Below, in pieces: positions 25,514 through 34,814 of a stretch of 64,000 nt of DNA. Each line of letters begins with the position of its first letter. Position 1 is the stretch's first letter. Position numbers and translations under genes: made by a program. Source of the stretch: JAFGBI01 sp964454025. Lineage in GTDB: Bacteria; Myxococcota_A; Polyangia; Polyangiales; Polyangiaceae. Location: assembly GCA_964454025.1 (NCBI GenBank), contig CAYVRP010000016.1, forward strand, positions 34,964-98,963, in the 5' to 3' direction. Under the pieces are notes generated by a model. That model did not search any database. It was not told the DNA's origin and saw only the letters and a program-made list of their open reading frames with translations.

Positions 25514-25976
25514 CGCTCGTCCTCCACGGCGCTCTGACGCCGCCCGGCGACGAGCCTACCGCGGTCCTCCGTCGGGACCACGCCGGATCCCGCAGCGCGC
25601 CGGGCTCCCGGCACGCCGGCCCCCGGGCCACGCCGGGCCGCCCCTCCCGCGCCCGTCGCGTGGCGGCTTCCTGATCAATTGTCACGTTGCGGCAGCTCGG
25701 TGGCGCGCGGCAGCCCCTCCGAGCCCTGAACGTCGGCACACCCCGCGAGGCGCGGTCGAGGCGCCCGCGACGGGCGCGTCTGGCGGCTCCGTGCTCGGGC
25801 TCCCGCATCGTCGCTCCCACGGCGCGCTTGCTCCGTCCGGCGCCCGCCACTATAGGCGCTTCGAATCCCGGGTACGGGCGGCCTCGCCGCCCCCGGCGCC
25901 TCGGAGGTCCGAGCCAGCCGCGACCCGGTGCCCGAGTTGGAGCCCGCCTCCGCCCCCCGATAGAGAGGTACTCGAG
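25514..25976. other. Intergenic region between the double-kinase gene and gap
   Basis: 463 bp. The frame of gap is open through most of it, but the translation is Arg/Pro-rich and does not resemble GAPDH, so it is not coding. It holds the candidate gap promoter (separate entry). Confidence 0.6.
25828..25856 (+). promoter_or_regulatory. Candidate sigma-70 promoter for gap
   Basis: TTGCTC at 25828-25833 and TATAGG at 25851-25856 are 17 bp apart, a good fit to a vegetative promoter. It would give a leader of about 115 nt before the GAPDH ATG. Similar -35/-10 pairs with 17-bp spacers precede pfp, fba and pgk. Confidence 0.4.
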
Positions 25977-26975
25977 ATGACCATCAAGGTAGGAATCAAC
26001 GGCTTCGGACGCATCGGCCGCCTCGTGTTCCGCGCCGCCCAGGACCGCAAGGACATCGAGATCGTCGGCATCAACGATCTGCTCGACGTCGGCTACATCG
26101 CGTACATGCTCAAGTTCGACTCCACCCACGGCCGCTTCAAGGGCACCGTGGAGGTGAAGGACGGCAAGCTCGTCGTCAACGGCAAGGCCATCCGCGTCAC
26201 GGCCGAGAAGGATCCGGCGGCGCTCAAGTGGAACGAGGTCGATGCCACCTACGTGGTCGAGTCCACGGGGCTCTTCCTGGACGACGCCAAGGCGCGCGGT
26301 CACATCACCGCGGGCGCCAAGCGCGTCGTCATGTCGGCGCCGTCGAAGGACGAGACGCCGATGTTCGTGATGGGCGTGAACCACACCAGCTACGCCGGTC
26401 AGGACATCGTCTCCAACGCCTCCTGCACCACCAATTGCCTCGCGCCCCTGGCCAAGGTCGTCCACGACAAGTTCGAGATCCTCGAGGGCCTGATGACGAC
26501 CGTGCACGCCGTGACCGCCACGCAGAAGACGGTCGACGCCCCGTCCGCCAAGGACTGGCGCGGCGGCCGCGGCGCTGGGCAGAACATCATCCCGTCCTCG
26601 ACCGGGGCGGCGAAGGCCGTCGGCAAGGTGATCCCCTCCCTCAAGGGCAAGCTGACGGGGATGGCGTTCCGCGTGCCGACGCCCAACGTCTCCGTGGTTG
26701 ACCTCACCGTCCGCCTCGCCAAGCCCGCCAAGTACGACGAGATCGCGGCGGCGCTCAAGGCGGCCTCCGAGGGCGAGCTCAAGGGCATCCTCGGCTACAC
26801 CGAGGAGGACGTCGTCTCCACCGACTTCTTGACCGATCCGCGGACCTCGATCTTCGACAAGAAGGCCGGTATCCAGCTCAGCGACACCTTCGTGAAGCTG
26901 GTGGCCTGGTACGACAACGAGTGGGGCTACTCGAACAAGGTGCTCGATCTCATCGCCCACATGGCGACGAAGTGA
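25977..26975 (+). CDS. gap: Glyceraldehyde-3-phosphate dehydrogenase, NAD-type
   Basis: 332 residues, the usual length. It oxidises glyceraldehyde-3-phosphate to 1,3-bisphosphoglycerate. N-terminal GINGFGRIGRLVFRA and the Asp in INDLLD (coenzyme 2'-OH binding, NAD-specific) form the Rossmann domain. Catalytic Cys150 sits in SNASCTTNCLAP, with the partner His in HAVTATQ. STGAAKAVGK and WYDNEWGYS are canonical. It opens the glycolysis island but stands alone in transcription: a strong terminator follows at 27007-27046. The ATG at 25977 comes after a GAGGTACTCGAG stretch. Confidence 0.97.
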   Translation: MTIKVGINGFGRIGRLVFRAAQDRKDIEIVGINDLLDVGYIAYMLKFDSTHGRFKGTVEVKDGKLVVNGKAIRVTAEKDPAALKWNEVDATYVVESTGLFLDDAKARGHITAGAKRVVMSAPSKDETPMFVMGVNHTSYAGQDIVSNASCTTNCLAPLAKVVHDKFEILEGLMTTVHAVTATQKTVDAPSAKDWRGGRGAGQNIIPSSTGAAKAVGKVIPSLKGKLTGMAFRVPTPNVSVVDLTVRLAKPAKYDEIAAALKAASEGELKGILGYTEEDVVSTDFLTDPRTSIFDKKAGIQLSDTFVKLVAWYDNEWGYSNKVLDLIAHMATK

Positions 26976-27006
26976 GGCGGCGGGCCGTCGCTCGACGGCC
27001 ACCTGC

Positions 27007-27046
27007 GCGGGCCTGGGCTTCACCGTCCAGGCCCGCGGCGCTTTTT
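27007..27046 (+). terminator. Rho-independent terminator of gap
   Basis: GCGGGCCTGG (27007-27016) pairs perfectly with CCAGGCCCGC (27027-27036) around a 10-nt loop, followed by CTTTTT at 27041-27046, about 30 bp after the gap stop. This is the only clean hairpin plus T-run I see in the window. Confidence 0.75.
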
Positions 27047-27081
27047 CCGCCAAGGACGCGTGCGGAAGCCCGGCCCGCGCC

Positions 27082-27516
27082 TCAGGGTTCGTCCGCGCGC
27101 GGGGCCTGGCGCCGCGCCTTGGTCAGGGCGCGATGCTGCTTGTCTGCGAGCCGGGTCCGCACCGAGGCGCGCGTCGGTTTCGTGGCCCGCCGGACCCGCG
27201 GCGCGCGCAGCGCGGCGCGGACCAGCTCCACGACGCGTTCGCGCGCGTCGTGCAGGTTCCGGAGCTGGTTGCGGCTCGCTTGCGCCACCACCACCAGGGC
27301 TCCGTCGGCGTCGATCCGGTGCCCCGCGAGCGCGCGGAGCCGGGCCTTGGTGGCCACATCGAGCGCCGCGGTCGCCTCGAGGTGGAACCGGAGCTCGACC
27401 TTGCTCGCCACCTTGTTCACGTTCTGCCCGCCGGGCCCGCTCGACCGCACCGCGGTCCAGCTCAGATCGCGCGCCGGGATGGTGACGCGCGCATTCACCA
27501 CGAGATCGCGGGTCAT
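27082..27516 (-). CDS. arfB: Alternative ribosome-rescue factor (peptidyl-tRNA hydrolase, ArfB/YaeJ type)
   Basis: 144 residues from the ATG at 27516. The release-factor domain carries the catalytic GGQ motif in SSGPGGQNVNKVASKVEL, and a basic C-terminal tail (KPTRASVRTRLADKQH) like the one that enters the empty mRNA channel of stalled ribosomes. By family it hydrolyses peptidyl-tRNA on non-stop ribosomes. It is convergent with gap and diverges from the membrane protein at 27538 with only 21 bp between starts. Confidence 0.92.
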   Translation of the reverse strand: MTRDLVVNARVTIPARDLSWTAVRSSGPGGQNVNKVASKVELRFHLEATAALDVATKARLRALAGHRIDADGALVVVAQASRNQLRNLHDARERVVELVRAALRAPRVRRATKPTRASVRTRLADKQHRALTKARRQAPRADEP

Positions 27517-27537
27517 GGCGGCGCTGCACCCTAGCGC

Positions 27538-29397
27538 GTGGGCGGCGACGCGCCACGGCCCCCGACTCGCCGCGCCCCCCTTGCCAGCGCCGGGGCGGGC
27601 GGCAAGACTGTCCCTGGTTTGCCCCCATCGCTGATCACGGCGGCTGCGGCGGGTGCGGCGTCGGGGAAGAACCCCTGGCTGCCGTTCGGGGTGCTGTTCC
27701 TGCTCGCGGCCTTCGGCGACGTGCCGCGGTTCCTGATGGAGCCGGGGCTCCACCGGGGGATTCACGCGATGGCGCCGCCCTCGGTCCTCCTCGCCCTCGC
27801 CGCCGTCTTCCTTGTCCTCGCCGTCCTCGACTCCTTCGCCGACAAGGTGCACTGGATCGAGTGCTGGCTCACCCCGCTGTCCGTGGCCTGGCGCCCGTTC
27901 GCCGCGGTGGGTGTCTCCGCGCTCATCGCCCACGCGGTCGCGGCCGGCGAGGACCCGGCGTTGCTCGGCGCGCCCGTCGCGTCCGATCTCGCGGGCCCCG
28001 GAGCGGGGGTCGGGCTCGGCGGCGGCGGGTGGGCGGGGCCGCTCGCGCTCGCGGCGAGCGCCTCCGCCGACGGGGGCGCGATCGCCCTCGGTGCCGCGGC
28101 GGAGGTGGGGACCTCCGGGCCTGCGATCGCGGGCGGCCTGCTGTTCGTCGTCACCCTGGTGGTGGGGACGCTGTTCGGGGTCCTGGCCACCATCGGCAAG
28201 ATCGGGACGCGGCTGCTCCTGGCCGTGCTGCCCGTCCCGCACCTCAAGATCGCCCACTCCTTCCTCGACGACCTGTTCGCCTTCTGCGTCACGCTGATCG
28301 GCCTGCTGCTAGACCACGGGCCGCTCTCCTGGCTGGCCATCGCCGCGGGCGTCCTGTACCTCCTGGTAGGTGCCGTGGTGGGCCCGCCCCTGGCGCGCCT
28401 GACCGCCATCCAGTTCCGGATGGCGTGGTCGCTGCTTACCAAGGCGCGGCGCTCCTGGCTGGGCGAGGAGGGAAACGTGGCGCCGGTGCCCGCCTGGATC
28501 GCCCGGCGGCTGGCGGAGCAGGGCGAGGCCCGCGACCGGATCGTGGTGATCCCCGCCTACACCTACCGGGCGCCGGGCGTCGGCTTCTGCCGGGCGGGCT
28601 ATGCGGTGTGGTCCCCGGCGGGGTTCCGCTTCCTCGCGCGCGGCTGGCTCCGGCCGCGGGAGCGCGCCGTCTCTCCGGCACGGCTCGTGCGGGTCGGGGT
28701 CGCCGAGTCGGCGACCGTGCGCCAGCTAGTGGTGTTGGAGGAGCTCGCCGCGGACGCGACGCGCGAGCACGTGTTCACCCTGTTCCCGGCGCGCGCCCCG
28801 GAGGTCGAAGCCGCGCTCGCCCGGGGAGCCGCCGCGGCGGGGTGGGACCGCGTTCGCCCGCGCTCCGACTCGGCGCGCCGGGGCCTCCCGGGCACGCCGG
28901 GCGTGCCTCTCGGGCGCCGGTACGTGGCCGCCGCCGACGCGGGCAGCCTGGAGCTGCAGGGGTTCGTCACCGTCCTCGTCGCCGCCGTCGTGGGCGTGCT
29001 CACCGTCGGCGCCTGCGTCCCCATCGGCGCGGGGTACCTCTTCTCGCCCTTCCGGCCGCGGCTGCTCGCCGGGCTCGCCCTGACGGCTTACCTCTCGCTC
29101 CTCGCGCTGACCGGCGCGGGCTGGCCCATCGCGGTGTTCTACGGCGTGCTGTGCAACGTCGTCGCGCTCCGCGATCTGACGCGGCAGGCGATCAAGGCCC
29201 ACGTGGACGGCTACGTCGACCGGCGGGCGTTCGTGCCGCCGGTGTGCGGGTTGGTCTTCGTCCCTCGCGCTCGCGTCCTCGCCGACCGGGATCGCGGCGA
29301 CGGAGAGTCGCTCGCCCCGGCCATCGCCGGGTCGTGGCGGACCGTGGTCCGGATCCTGCGCGGCGAGGCGGTCGCCGCCGGTGCCCCCGCGGGCTGA
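27538..29397 (+). CDS. Polytopic membrane protein, DUF4126-like N-terminal part
   Basis: 619 residues from the GTG at 27538; a TTG at 27619 is an alternative nearer the first transmembrane segment. The N-terminal third has hydrophobic helices (NPWLPFGVLFLLAAFGD and others) and KVHWIECWLTPLSVAWRPF, which resembles DUF4126 integral membrane proteins. A soluble middle (about 310-460) includes Arg-rich strands (RDRIVVIPAYTYRAPG), and the C-terminus has further helices (about 475-550). Function unknown. It sits between arfB and the HD-domain gene and has no evident operon partner. Confidence 0.75.
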   Translation: MGGDAPRPPTRRAPLASAGAGGKTVPGLPPSLITAAAAGAASGKNPWLPFGVLFLLAAFGDVPRFLMEPGLHRGIHAMAPPSVLLALAAVFLVLAVLDSFADKVHWIECWLTPLSVAWRPFAAVGVSALIAHAVAAGEDPALLGAPVASDLAGPGAGVGLGGGGWAGPLALAASASADGGAIALGAAAEVGTSGPAIAGGLLFVVTLVVGTLFGVLATIGKIGTRLLLAVLPVPHLKIAHSFLDDLFAFCVTLIGLLLDHGPLSWLAIAAGVLYLLVGAVVGPPLARLTAIQFRMAWSLLTKARRSWLGEEGNVAPVPAWIARRLAEQGEARDRIVVIPAYTYRAPGVGFCRAGYAVWSPAGFRFLARGWLRPRERAVSPARLVRVGVAESATVRQLVVLEELAADATREHVFTLFPARAPEVEAALARGAAAAGWDRVRPRSDSARRGLPGTPGVPLGRRYVAAADAGSLELQGFVTVLVAAVVGVLTVGACVPIGAGYLFSPFRPRLLAGLALTAYLSLLALTGAGWPIAVFYGVLCNVVALRDLTRQAIKAHVDGYVDRRAFVPPVCGLVFVPRARVLADRDRGDGESLAPAIAGSWRTVVRILRGEAVAAGAPAG

Positions 29398-29405
29398 GCG
29401 CTGCG

Positions 29406-30101
29406 CTACCCGTCGTCGGGGTCCTCCGGCTCGACGACGATCGGTCCCTCGAGGTCGTCGGCGAGCTCGGCCAGGAACCGCCGCACCGCGCGCGCCCGTC
29501 GCTCGGCCTCCGCGCGGCCCACCGCCGTCCGCATCAGCTCCGGCTGGCGCAAGAGCCGGATGAAGAAGCGTGCCGTCTCCAGGAGGCGCCCGCCGCCGCG
29601 GGCACGCTCGCCCTCCCGGCCGCCCGCGCCGCGGCGGGTTCCGGTCGCCACCGTCCGGAGCAGGCTCGAGGTGCCCAGCGACTCGAGCCGGTCCGCGTCC
29701 TGCAGCGCGGCTCCCACGGGCGAGGCCGGGAGGCCGTCGGCGCCGCGGTGATGCTCGCGGATGGCGAGGCAGATCTCGCGCACCGCCTCGGGGGTGAAGC
29801 CGGCGCTGGTCAGCAGGCGCGCGGCCCGCGCGGCGTTCCGCTCGCTGGCGCGGGTCCGCTCGACCTCGTCGCGGGCCGGCTCGATGGAGTCGTGCAACAG
29901 CGCAGCGGCGACGGCGGCGCGTTCGTCCTGTCCTGGCGGCAGGCAGCGCAGGGTCCAGGTGGCGACGCGCAGCGCGTGCCCGACGTCGCGGCGGGGGTCC
30001 TGGCGGCTCGCCTCCTCTAGCGCGAAGAGGAGCGGCGCGAGCTGGGGATCGGCGTCGATCCGCGCTCGCAGCGCCTCCACCGTGGCTGGCTTCTCGCCCA
30101 T
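29406..30101 (-). CDS. HD-domain phosphohydrolase-like protein
   Basis: 231 residues from the ATG at 30101, with a GGAGGGG box just upstream; the longer frame from 30188 lacks one. HD-domain marks: His in RRDVGHALRVA, the HD pair in AALLHDSIEP, REHHRGADG, and the last Asp in ALQDADRLESLG. Metal-dependent phosphohydrolase activity on nucleotides or second messengers is usual for the family; the substrate is unknown. It lies 43 bp behind the ABC-F gene on the same strand, perhaps one transcript. Confidence 0.82.
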   Translation of the reverse strand: MGEKPATVEALRARIDADPQLAPLLFALEEASRQDPRRDVGHALRVATWTLRCLPPGQDERAAVAAALLHDSIEPARDEVERTRASERNAARAARLLTSAGFTPEAVREICLAIREHHRGADGLPASPVGAALQDADRLESLGTSSLLRTVATGTRRGAGGREGERARGGGRLLETARFFIRLLRQPELMRTAVGRAEAERRARAVRRFLAELADDLEGPIVVEPEDPDDG

Positions 30102-30144
30102 GCTCCCCTCCTGGCTCTCCCCGCGGCGGGCGCGGCTCCCCGGG

Positions 30145-31758
30145 TCACGCGCGTCGCTGGTAGGTTGCGTGCCGGACGAGGAAGTCACCGGCGTCGAACT
30201 GGGTGGGTGACAGCTCCCGGATGCCGTCCTCGCTGAACTCGAGGATCCGCGTGGCGACCTGGCTCACCATCTGCCGGTCGTGCGTCACGAAGATCACCGT
30301 CCCCTCGTAGTCCACCAGCCCCTGCGTGAGCGAGCGGATCGACTCCAGGTCGAGGTGGTTGTTGGGCTCGTCGAGCAGGAGCACGTTCGCCTGGAGGATC
30401 ATCAGCCGGGCGAGCAGGAGGCGCACCGTCTCCCCGCCGCTCAACACCCGCGTCGGCTTGAAGCATTCGTCGCGCGTGAACAGGAGGCGCCCGAAGAGCG
30501 CGCGCAGCTCCTCCTCCTTGGCCGTGTGGTTCCAGCGCCACACCCAGGCGTGCGCCGTCTCGTCGCTGGGCTCGATGAGCTCCCCGTGGTCCTGGGGCAT
30601 GTAGCCGAGGTGCGCCTCGTGCCCCCACTCGACGCGGCCGGCGTCGGGCTCGATCGCCCCCACGATCATCTTGAGGAGGGTGGTCTTGCCCACGCCGTTC
30701 GCCCCGACGATGGCCACCTTGTCCTTCCGGAAGACGTTGAGCTGGAAGTCTTCGCAGATCACCTGATCGCCGAAGCGCTTGCTGAGCCCGTCGATGGTGA
30801 GGATCTGGCGGCCGCTCGGGCGGCGCTGCTCGAAGCGGATGAAGGGCCGCTGGATGTTGGAGCGCTTGAGGTCGAGCAGGAGCTTCCGCTCTCGCTCCAG
30901 CGCCTTCTCGCGGGACCGGGCCTGGCTGGCGCGGGAGCCGGAGCGGAACCTCTGCACGAACTCCTGCAGATCCACGATCTTCTTCTGGCGCGCCGAATGG
31001 GCGAGCTCCAGCGACGAGCGGGCCTCGGCCTTCGCCTCGACCATGTCGTCGTAGTTGCCGGGATACAGGATGATGGTTTCGTAGTCGATGTCCGCGATCT
31101 TCGTGCACACCTCGTTGAGGAAGTGCCGATCGTGGCTGATGACCACGAGGGTCCCCCGGTACTCGAGCAAGAACCCCTCGAGCCAGCGGATGCTCGCGAT
31201 GTCGAGGGCGTTGGTCGGCTCGTCGAGGAGCAGCGCGTCGGGCTTGCCGAACAGGGCCTGCGCCAGCAGGACCCGGACCTTGTAGCCGCCGACCAGCGTC
31301 GACAGCGTGTCCGTGTGCCGCGCCTCGGGGATGCCGAGCCCCTCGAGCAGCTGCGCCGCCTCGGACTCCGCGGCGTAGCCGTCCTCCTCCGCGATGATCC
31401 CCTCCAGCTCGCCGAGGCGCATGCCGTCCTCGTCGCTCAGGTCGTCGCCGCGGGCCAGGATCGTCTCCTTCTCCGCCATCGCCCGCCAGAGCGCCTCGTT
31501 CCCCATCATCACGACGTCGATGATGCGCACGCTCTCGAAGCGGAAATGGTCCTGGCGCAGGATTCCGAGGCGCTTGGGACGGCTCACGCGCCCCGAGGTC
31601 GGCTCCAGGTCCCCGGCCACGATGCGCATGAACGTGGACTTCCCGCACCCGTTGGGGCCGGTCAGCCCGTACCGCTCGCCGCCGTTGAAGACCACGTTGA
31701 CGTTCTGGAACAACAGCCGTTCCCCGAACCCCATGGAAAGGTCGGTGATGGTGAGCAT
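30145..31758 (-). CDS. ABC-F family ATPase (YbiT-like)
   Basis: 537 residues, two ABC domains and no membrane segments. Domain 1: Walker A GPNGCGKST, Walker B LLLDEPTNALD, signature LVGGYKVRVLLAQ. A charged linker (about 240-310) with the YbiT-like basic stretch. Domain 2: Walker A GANGVGKTT, signature LSGGETVRLLLA, Walker B LLLDEPNNHLD. ABC-F proteins act on the ribosome to relieve stalling or confer antibiotic resistance; the YbiT branch is housekeeping in many bacteria. It diverges from pfp across 178 bp. Confidence 0.93.
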   Translation of the reverse strand: MLTITDLSMGFGERLLFQNVNVVFNGGERYGLTGPNGCGKSTFMRIVAGDLEPTSGRVSRPKRLGILRQDHFRFESVRIIDVVMMGNEALWRAMAEKETILARGDDLSDEDGMRLGELEGIIAEEDGYAAESEAAQLLEGLGIPEARHTDTLSTLVGGYKVRVLLAQALFGKPDALLLDEPTNALDIASIRWLEGFLLEYRGTLVVISHDRHFLNEVCTKIADIDYETIILYPGNYDDMVEAKAEARSSLELAHSARQKKIVDLQEFVQRFRSGSRASQARSREKALERERKLLLDLKRSNIQRPFIRFEQRRPSGRQILTIDGLSKRFGDQVICEDFQLNVFRKDKVAIVGANGVGKTTLLKMIVGAIEPDAGRVEWGHEAHLGYMPQDHGELIEPSDETAHAWVWRWNHTAKEEELRALFGRLLFTRDECFKPTRVLSGGETVRLLLARLMILQANVLLLDEPNNHLDLESIRSLTQGLVDYEGTVIFVTHDRQMVSQVATRILEFSEDGIRELSPTQFDAGDFLVRHATYQRRA

Positions 31759-31871
31759 GCCGGGATCCTTCGCGCTGCGGGGGCGGCGGGCGGCCGCGGC
31801 GAGGGCGCGGGCTCGCGCGGCGCCGCAACCTAGCAGACCGGCCCTGCACGCGCCACGCGTCCTGCGCTCCC

Positions 31872-31900
31872 TTGACGGGCTCTCCCCATCGCGCTAACCG
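31872..31900 (+). promoter_or_regulatory. Candidate promoter for pfp
   Basis: TTGACG at 31872-31877 and TAACCG at 31895-31900 with a 17-bp spacer, about 36 bp before the pfp ATG. The -10 is weak. It belongs to a set of similar sites before gap, fba and pgk. Confidence 0.3.
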
Positions 31901-31936
31901 GCCCCGCAATCGGCCCTCTCCACCGGAGTCACCACC

Positions 31937-33163
31937 ATGACGATCCTCCCCGGAAAAGCCCTCGTCGCGCAGGGCGGCGGTCCCACCGCGGTCATCAACC
32001 AGAGCCTCGTGGGCGTGGTCCTCGAGTCGCGAAAGTTCCCTGAGATCCGCCGGATCTACGGCGCCCGGCACGGCGTGCGCGGGATCCTCGACGAGGACTT
32101 CGTCGATCTCACGCAGGCGACCACGCACAACCTGGAGCAGGTCGCCGGGACGCCCGCTTCGGCGCTGGGCTCCACCCGAGACAAGCCCGATCAGGAGTAC
32201 TGCCGGAAGCTGTTCGACGTGCTCAAGGCGCACGAGATCCGCTACTTCTTCTACATCGGTGGCAACGACTCTTCGGACACCTGCCGGATCGTCAACGAGC
32301 AGGCGAACCAGGCCGGCTACGAGCTTCGCACCGTGCACGTGCCCAAGACGATCGACAACGACCTGGTCGGCACCGATCACTGCCCCGGCTACGGCTCCGC
32401 GGCGAAGTTCGTCGCGCAGGCCTTCGCCGGCTGCAACGAGGACAACCGCGCCCTGCCCGGCGTGTACGTCGCCGTGGTCATGGGGCGCCACGCGGGCTTC
32501 CTCACCGCCGCCGCCGCGCTCGCCAAGAAGTTCCCCGACGACGGTCCCCACCTCATCTACCTCCCCGAGCGGGTCTTCGATCCGGAGCGGTTCGTCGCCG
32601 ACGTGGAGGCGGTCTACGCCAGGCACGGGCGCTGCATCGTCGCCGTGTCCGAGGGGATCCAGGACAAGAACGGGCAGGCGATCGTCACCACCCTGGCGCA
32701 GGGCGGAGCGGTGGAGAAGGACGCGCACGGCAACGTCCAGCTCTCGGGCACCGGGGCGCTCGGCGATCTGCTCGCCGGTTACGTGAAATCGCACACCAAG
32801 ATCAAGCGCGTGCGCGCCGACACGCTCGGCTACCTCCAGCGATCCTTCCTCGGCTGCGTCAGCGCCGTGGATCAGCACGAGGCGCGCGAGGTGGGCGAGA
32901 AGGCGGTGCAGTACGCGGCCTGGCACAACATCGACGGCTCGGTCGCCATGGATCGGGTCGGCGACTACGCCATCGAGTACAAGCTCCTCAAGCTCGAGGA
33001 GGTGGCGGCGAAGACCAAGCACATGCCGGACTCCTTTATCAACGAGGCCGGCAACGGGGTGACGCCGGCGTTCCTCGCCTACGCGCGGCCGCTCGTCGGG
33101 GATCTGCCCACCACGGATCGGATCGTCGCCCCGGCCGTCAAGAAGATCCTCAGCCGCGGCTGA
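31937..33163 (+). CDS. pfp: Pyrophosphate-dependent 6-phosphofructokinase
   Basis: 408 residues. It phosphorylates fructose-6-phosphate with pyrophosphate, reversibly. The donor is read from the sequence: the loop that is GGDGS in ATP enzymes is GGNDS (Asp111 in place of the small Gly), and the substrate loop is PKTIDND with Lys137 where ATP enzymes have Gly. Both are hallmarks of the PPi type. Catalytic Asp140 is present, as is MGRHAGFL. It heads the pfp-fba-pgk-tpiA row, diverging from the ABC-F gene, and is spaced from fba by 482 bp, so transcription may be separate. Confidence 0.92.
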   Translation: MTILPGKALVAQGGGPTAVINQSLVGVVLESRKFPEIRRIYGARHGVRGILDEDFVDLTQATTHNLEQVAGTPASALGSTRDKPDQEYCRKLFDVLKAHEIRYFFYIGGNDSSDTCRIVNEQANQAGYELRTVHVPKTIDNDLVGTDHCPGYGSAAKFVAQAFAGCNEDNRALPGVYVAVVMGRHAGFLTAAAALAKKFPDDGPHLIYLPERVFDPERFVADVEAVYARHGRCIVAVSEGIQDKNGQAIVTTLAQGGAVEKDAHGNVQLSGTGALGDLLAGYVKSHTKIKRVRADTLGYLQRSFLGCVSAVDQHEAREVGEKAVQYAAWHNIDGSVAMDRVGDYAIEYKLLKLEEVAAKTKHMPDSFINEAGNGVTPAFLAYARPLVGDLPTTDRIVAPAVKKILSRG

Positions 33164-33645
33164 GCCGGGCTCTCCGGCGCCGGCGGGGCGCGCTCTGCCC
33201 CCCGCGGGGGCGCGCGGCCCCGGTGCGGGGCGGGGCGGCTCCCCGCGCCGGGCCGCGGCGCCGGGCGGTGCGCGGGTGCGCGCGGCGGCCGGGCGGGCGC
33301 GGGTTGGACGCTCCCGGCGCGGGTTTCGCCGGCGGGCCCCCACCCCGTACTTGCTCCGCGTCCGGCGTCGAGCTAGTCGAACGCCCGGAAACGATCCCGC
33401 GCCCCGGTTCCCACCGCTGCCCGGGCCAGTCCGACTTCCCCACCGCCTGCTCCCCCGCGGAGCGCCGGTGCCGCGCGCGGCGTCCCGGTGCGCTCGCCGG
33501 CTCCGCCCGGCACCCGGGAGCACTCGGCACCGCTCATCCGGGGCACCTCGGCGGCAGCCGAAGCCCCGCCTCGCTCCGCCCGCCGGCGCTCGAGCGGAGC
33601 GACCTAGCCCGACGCCCCAGCCCACCCACCCGAGACGAGAGAGAC
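33164..33645. other. Intergenic region between pfp and fba
   Basis: 482 bp, extremely GC-rich, with several G/C inverted repeats but no T-run. The fba frame is open through much of it but the translation is low complexity, so I read it as leader DNA. It holds the candidate fba promoter. Confidence 0.6.
33351..33379 (+). promoter_or_regulatory. Candidate promoter for class II fba
   Basis: TTGCTC at 33351-33356 and TAGTCG at 33374-33379, spacer 17 bp. The -35 is identical to that proposed for gap. The leader to the ATG at 33646 would be about 260 nt. Confidence 0.3.
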
Positions 33646-34659
33646 ATGACGACCATCAGCTACAAGGAACTTGGCCTGGTCAACACGCGCGCGATGTTCA
33701 AGCACGCGAACGAGAACGGGTACGCCGTACCCGCCTACAACTTCAACAACATGGAGCAGCTCCAGGCGATCGTCATGGGCTGCGCCGAGTCCGACTCGCC
33801 GTTCATCCTGCAGGTTTCCTCCGGCGCTCGCAAGTACGCCAACCAGACCCTGCTCCGCTACATGGCCCAGGGGGCCGCGGAGATGATCCGGGAGAAGAAC
33901 CCGCACCTCAAGTTCGCGCTCCACCTCGACCACGGCGACACGTTCGAGCTCTGCAAGTCCTGCGTCGACACCGGGTTCTCGTCGGTGATGATCGACGGCT
34001 CTCACCACCCGTTCGAGAAGAACGTCGAGCTCACGCGGCAGGTCGTCGAGTACGCCCACGCGCACGACGTCACCGTCGAGGGCGAGCTCGGCGTGCTCGC
34101 CGGGATCGAGGACGACGTGGTGGCCGCGAAGGCCATCTACACCCAGCCGGAGGACGTGGAGAAGTTCGTCCAGAGCACCGGCGTCGACTCGCTCGCCATT
34201 TCCATCGGCACCTCCCACGGCGCCTACAAGTTCAAGCCCGAGCAGTGCAAGCTGAACGCCCAGGGCGTGCTCGAGCCCCCGCCCCTGCGCTTCGACATCC
34301 TGGAGGAGATCGAGCGCCGTATCCCGGGCTTCCCGATCGTGCTCCACGGATCCTCGAGCGTCTTGCCCGAGTACGTGGACATGATCAACCGGTACGGCGG
34401 CAAGCTCACGGCGGCCGTCGGCATCCCCGCCGAGCAGCTCCGCAGGGCGGCCAAGTCCGCCGTGTGCAAGATCAACATCGACTCCGACGGGCGCCTCGCC
34501 ATGACGGCGATCATCCGCAAGGTCTTCGCCGAGAACCCCGGCGAGTTCGATCCGCGCAAGTACCTCGGCCCGGCGCGCGATGAGTTGAAGAAGATGATCA
34601 TCGAGAAGAACCAGACCGTCCTCGGCTCCGCGGGCCGGGGCAAGGGCATCTTCGCCTGA
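33646..34659 (+). CDS. fba: Fructose-bisphosphate aldolase, class II
   Basis: 337 residues from the ATG at 33646, preceded by GAGACGAGAGAGAC. Class II (zinc) aldolases cleave or form fructose-1,6-bisphosphate; zinc ligands are seen in LHLDHGD (His) and further His in GTSHGAYK and VLHGSSS. YAVPAYNFNN, EGELGVLAG and KINIDSDGR are class II marks. It is the second gene of the pfp-fba-pgk-tpiA row, 218 bp before pgk. A second aldolase of unrelated class I type is at 43187-44236. Confidence 0.96.
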   Translation: MTTISYKELGLVNTRAMFKHANENGYAVPAYNFNNMEQLQAIVMGCAESDSPFILQVSSGARKYANQTLLRYMAQGAAEMIREKNPHLKFALHLDHGDTFELCKSCVDTGFSSVMIDGSHHPFEKNVELTRQVVEYAHAHDVTVEGELGVLAGIEDDVVAAKAIYTQPEDVEKFVQSTGVDSLAISIGTSHGAYKFKPEQCKLNAQGVLEPPPLRFDILEEIERRIPGFPIVLHGSSSVLPEYVDMINRYGGKLTAAVGIPAEQLRRAAKSAVCKINIDSDGRLAMTAIIRKVFAENPGEFDPRKYLGPARDELKKMIIEKNQTVLGSAGRGKGIFA

Positions 34660-34680
34660 GGCGCTGGGGGCCGGGCCTGA

Positions 34681-34705
34681 CCGGGGGCCGGGCGACGGCC
34701 CCCGG
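34681..34705. repeat. Perfect 9-bp inverted repeat after fba
   Basis: CCGGGGGCC (34681-34689) and GGCCCCCGG (34697-34705) around GGGCGAC, 21 bp after the fba stop. It would form a very stable hairpin but has no T-run; it could weaken read-through into pgk or protect the mRNA end. Confidence 0.4.
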
Positions 34706-34814
34706 GGCGCGGCCTGGCCGCGGGTGGGCCGGCCTCGGTCCCTCGCCGGAGGGGCCGGCCCCGCTCGTGACGAGCGGCGCCCCGGCGGCCCCGGGGCGGC
34801 CCCCCAATTAGCTG

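Noticed and set aside
25851..25875. T-loop-like CTTCGAATCCC that hints at a tRNA
   Set aside because: No acceptor stem, anticodon arm or CCA-compatible pairing around it.
30185..33625. Minus-strand open frame of 1146 codons
   Set aside because: Spans the ABC-F and pfp genes in a wrong frame; no recognisable motif.
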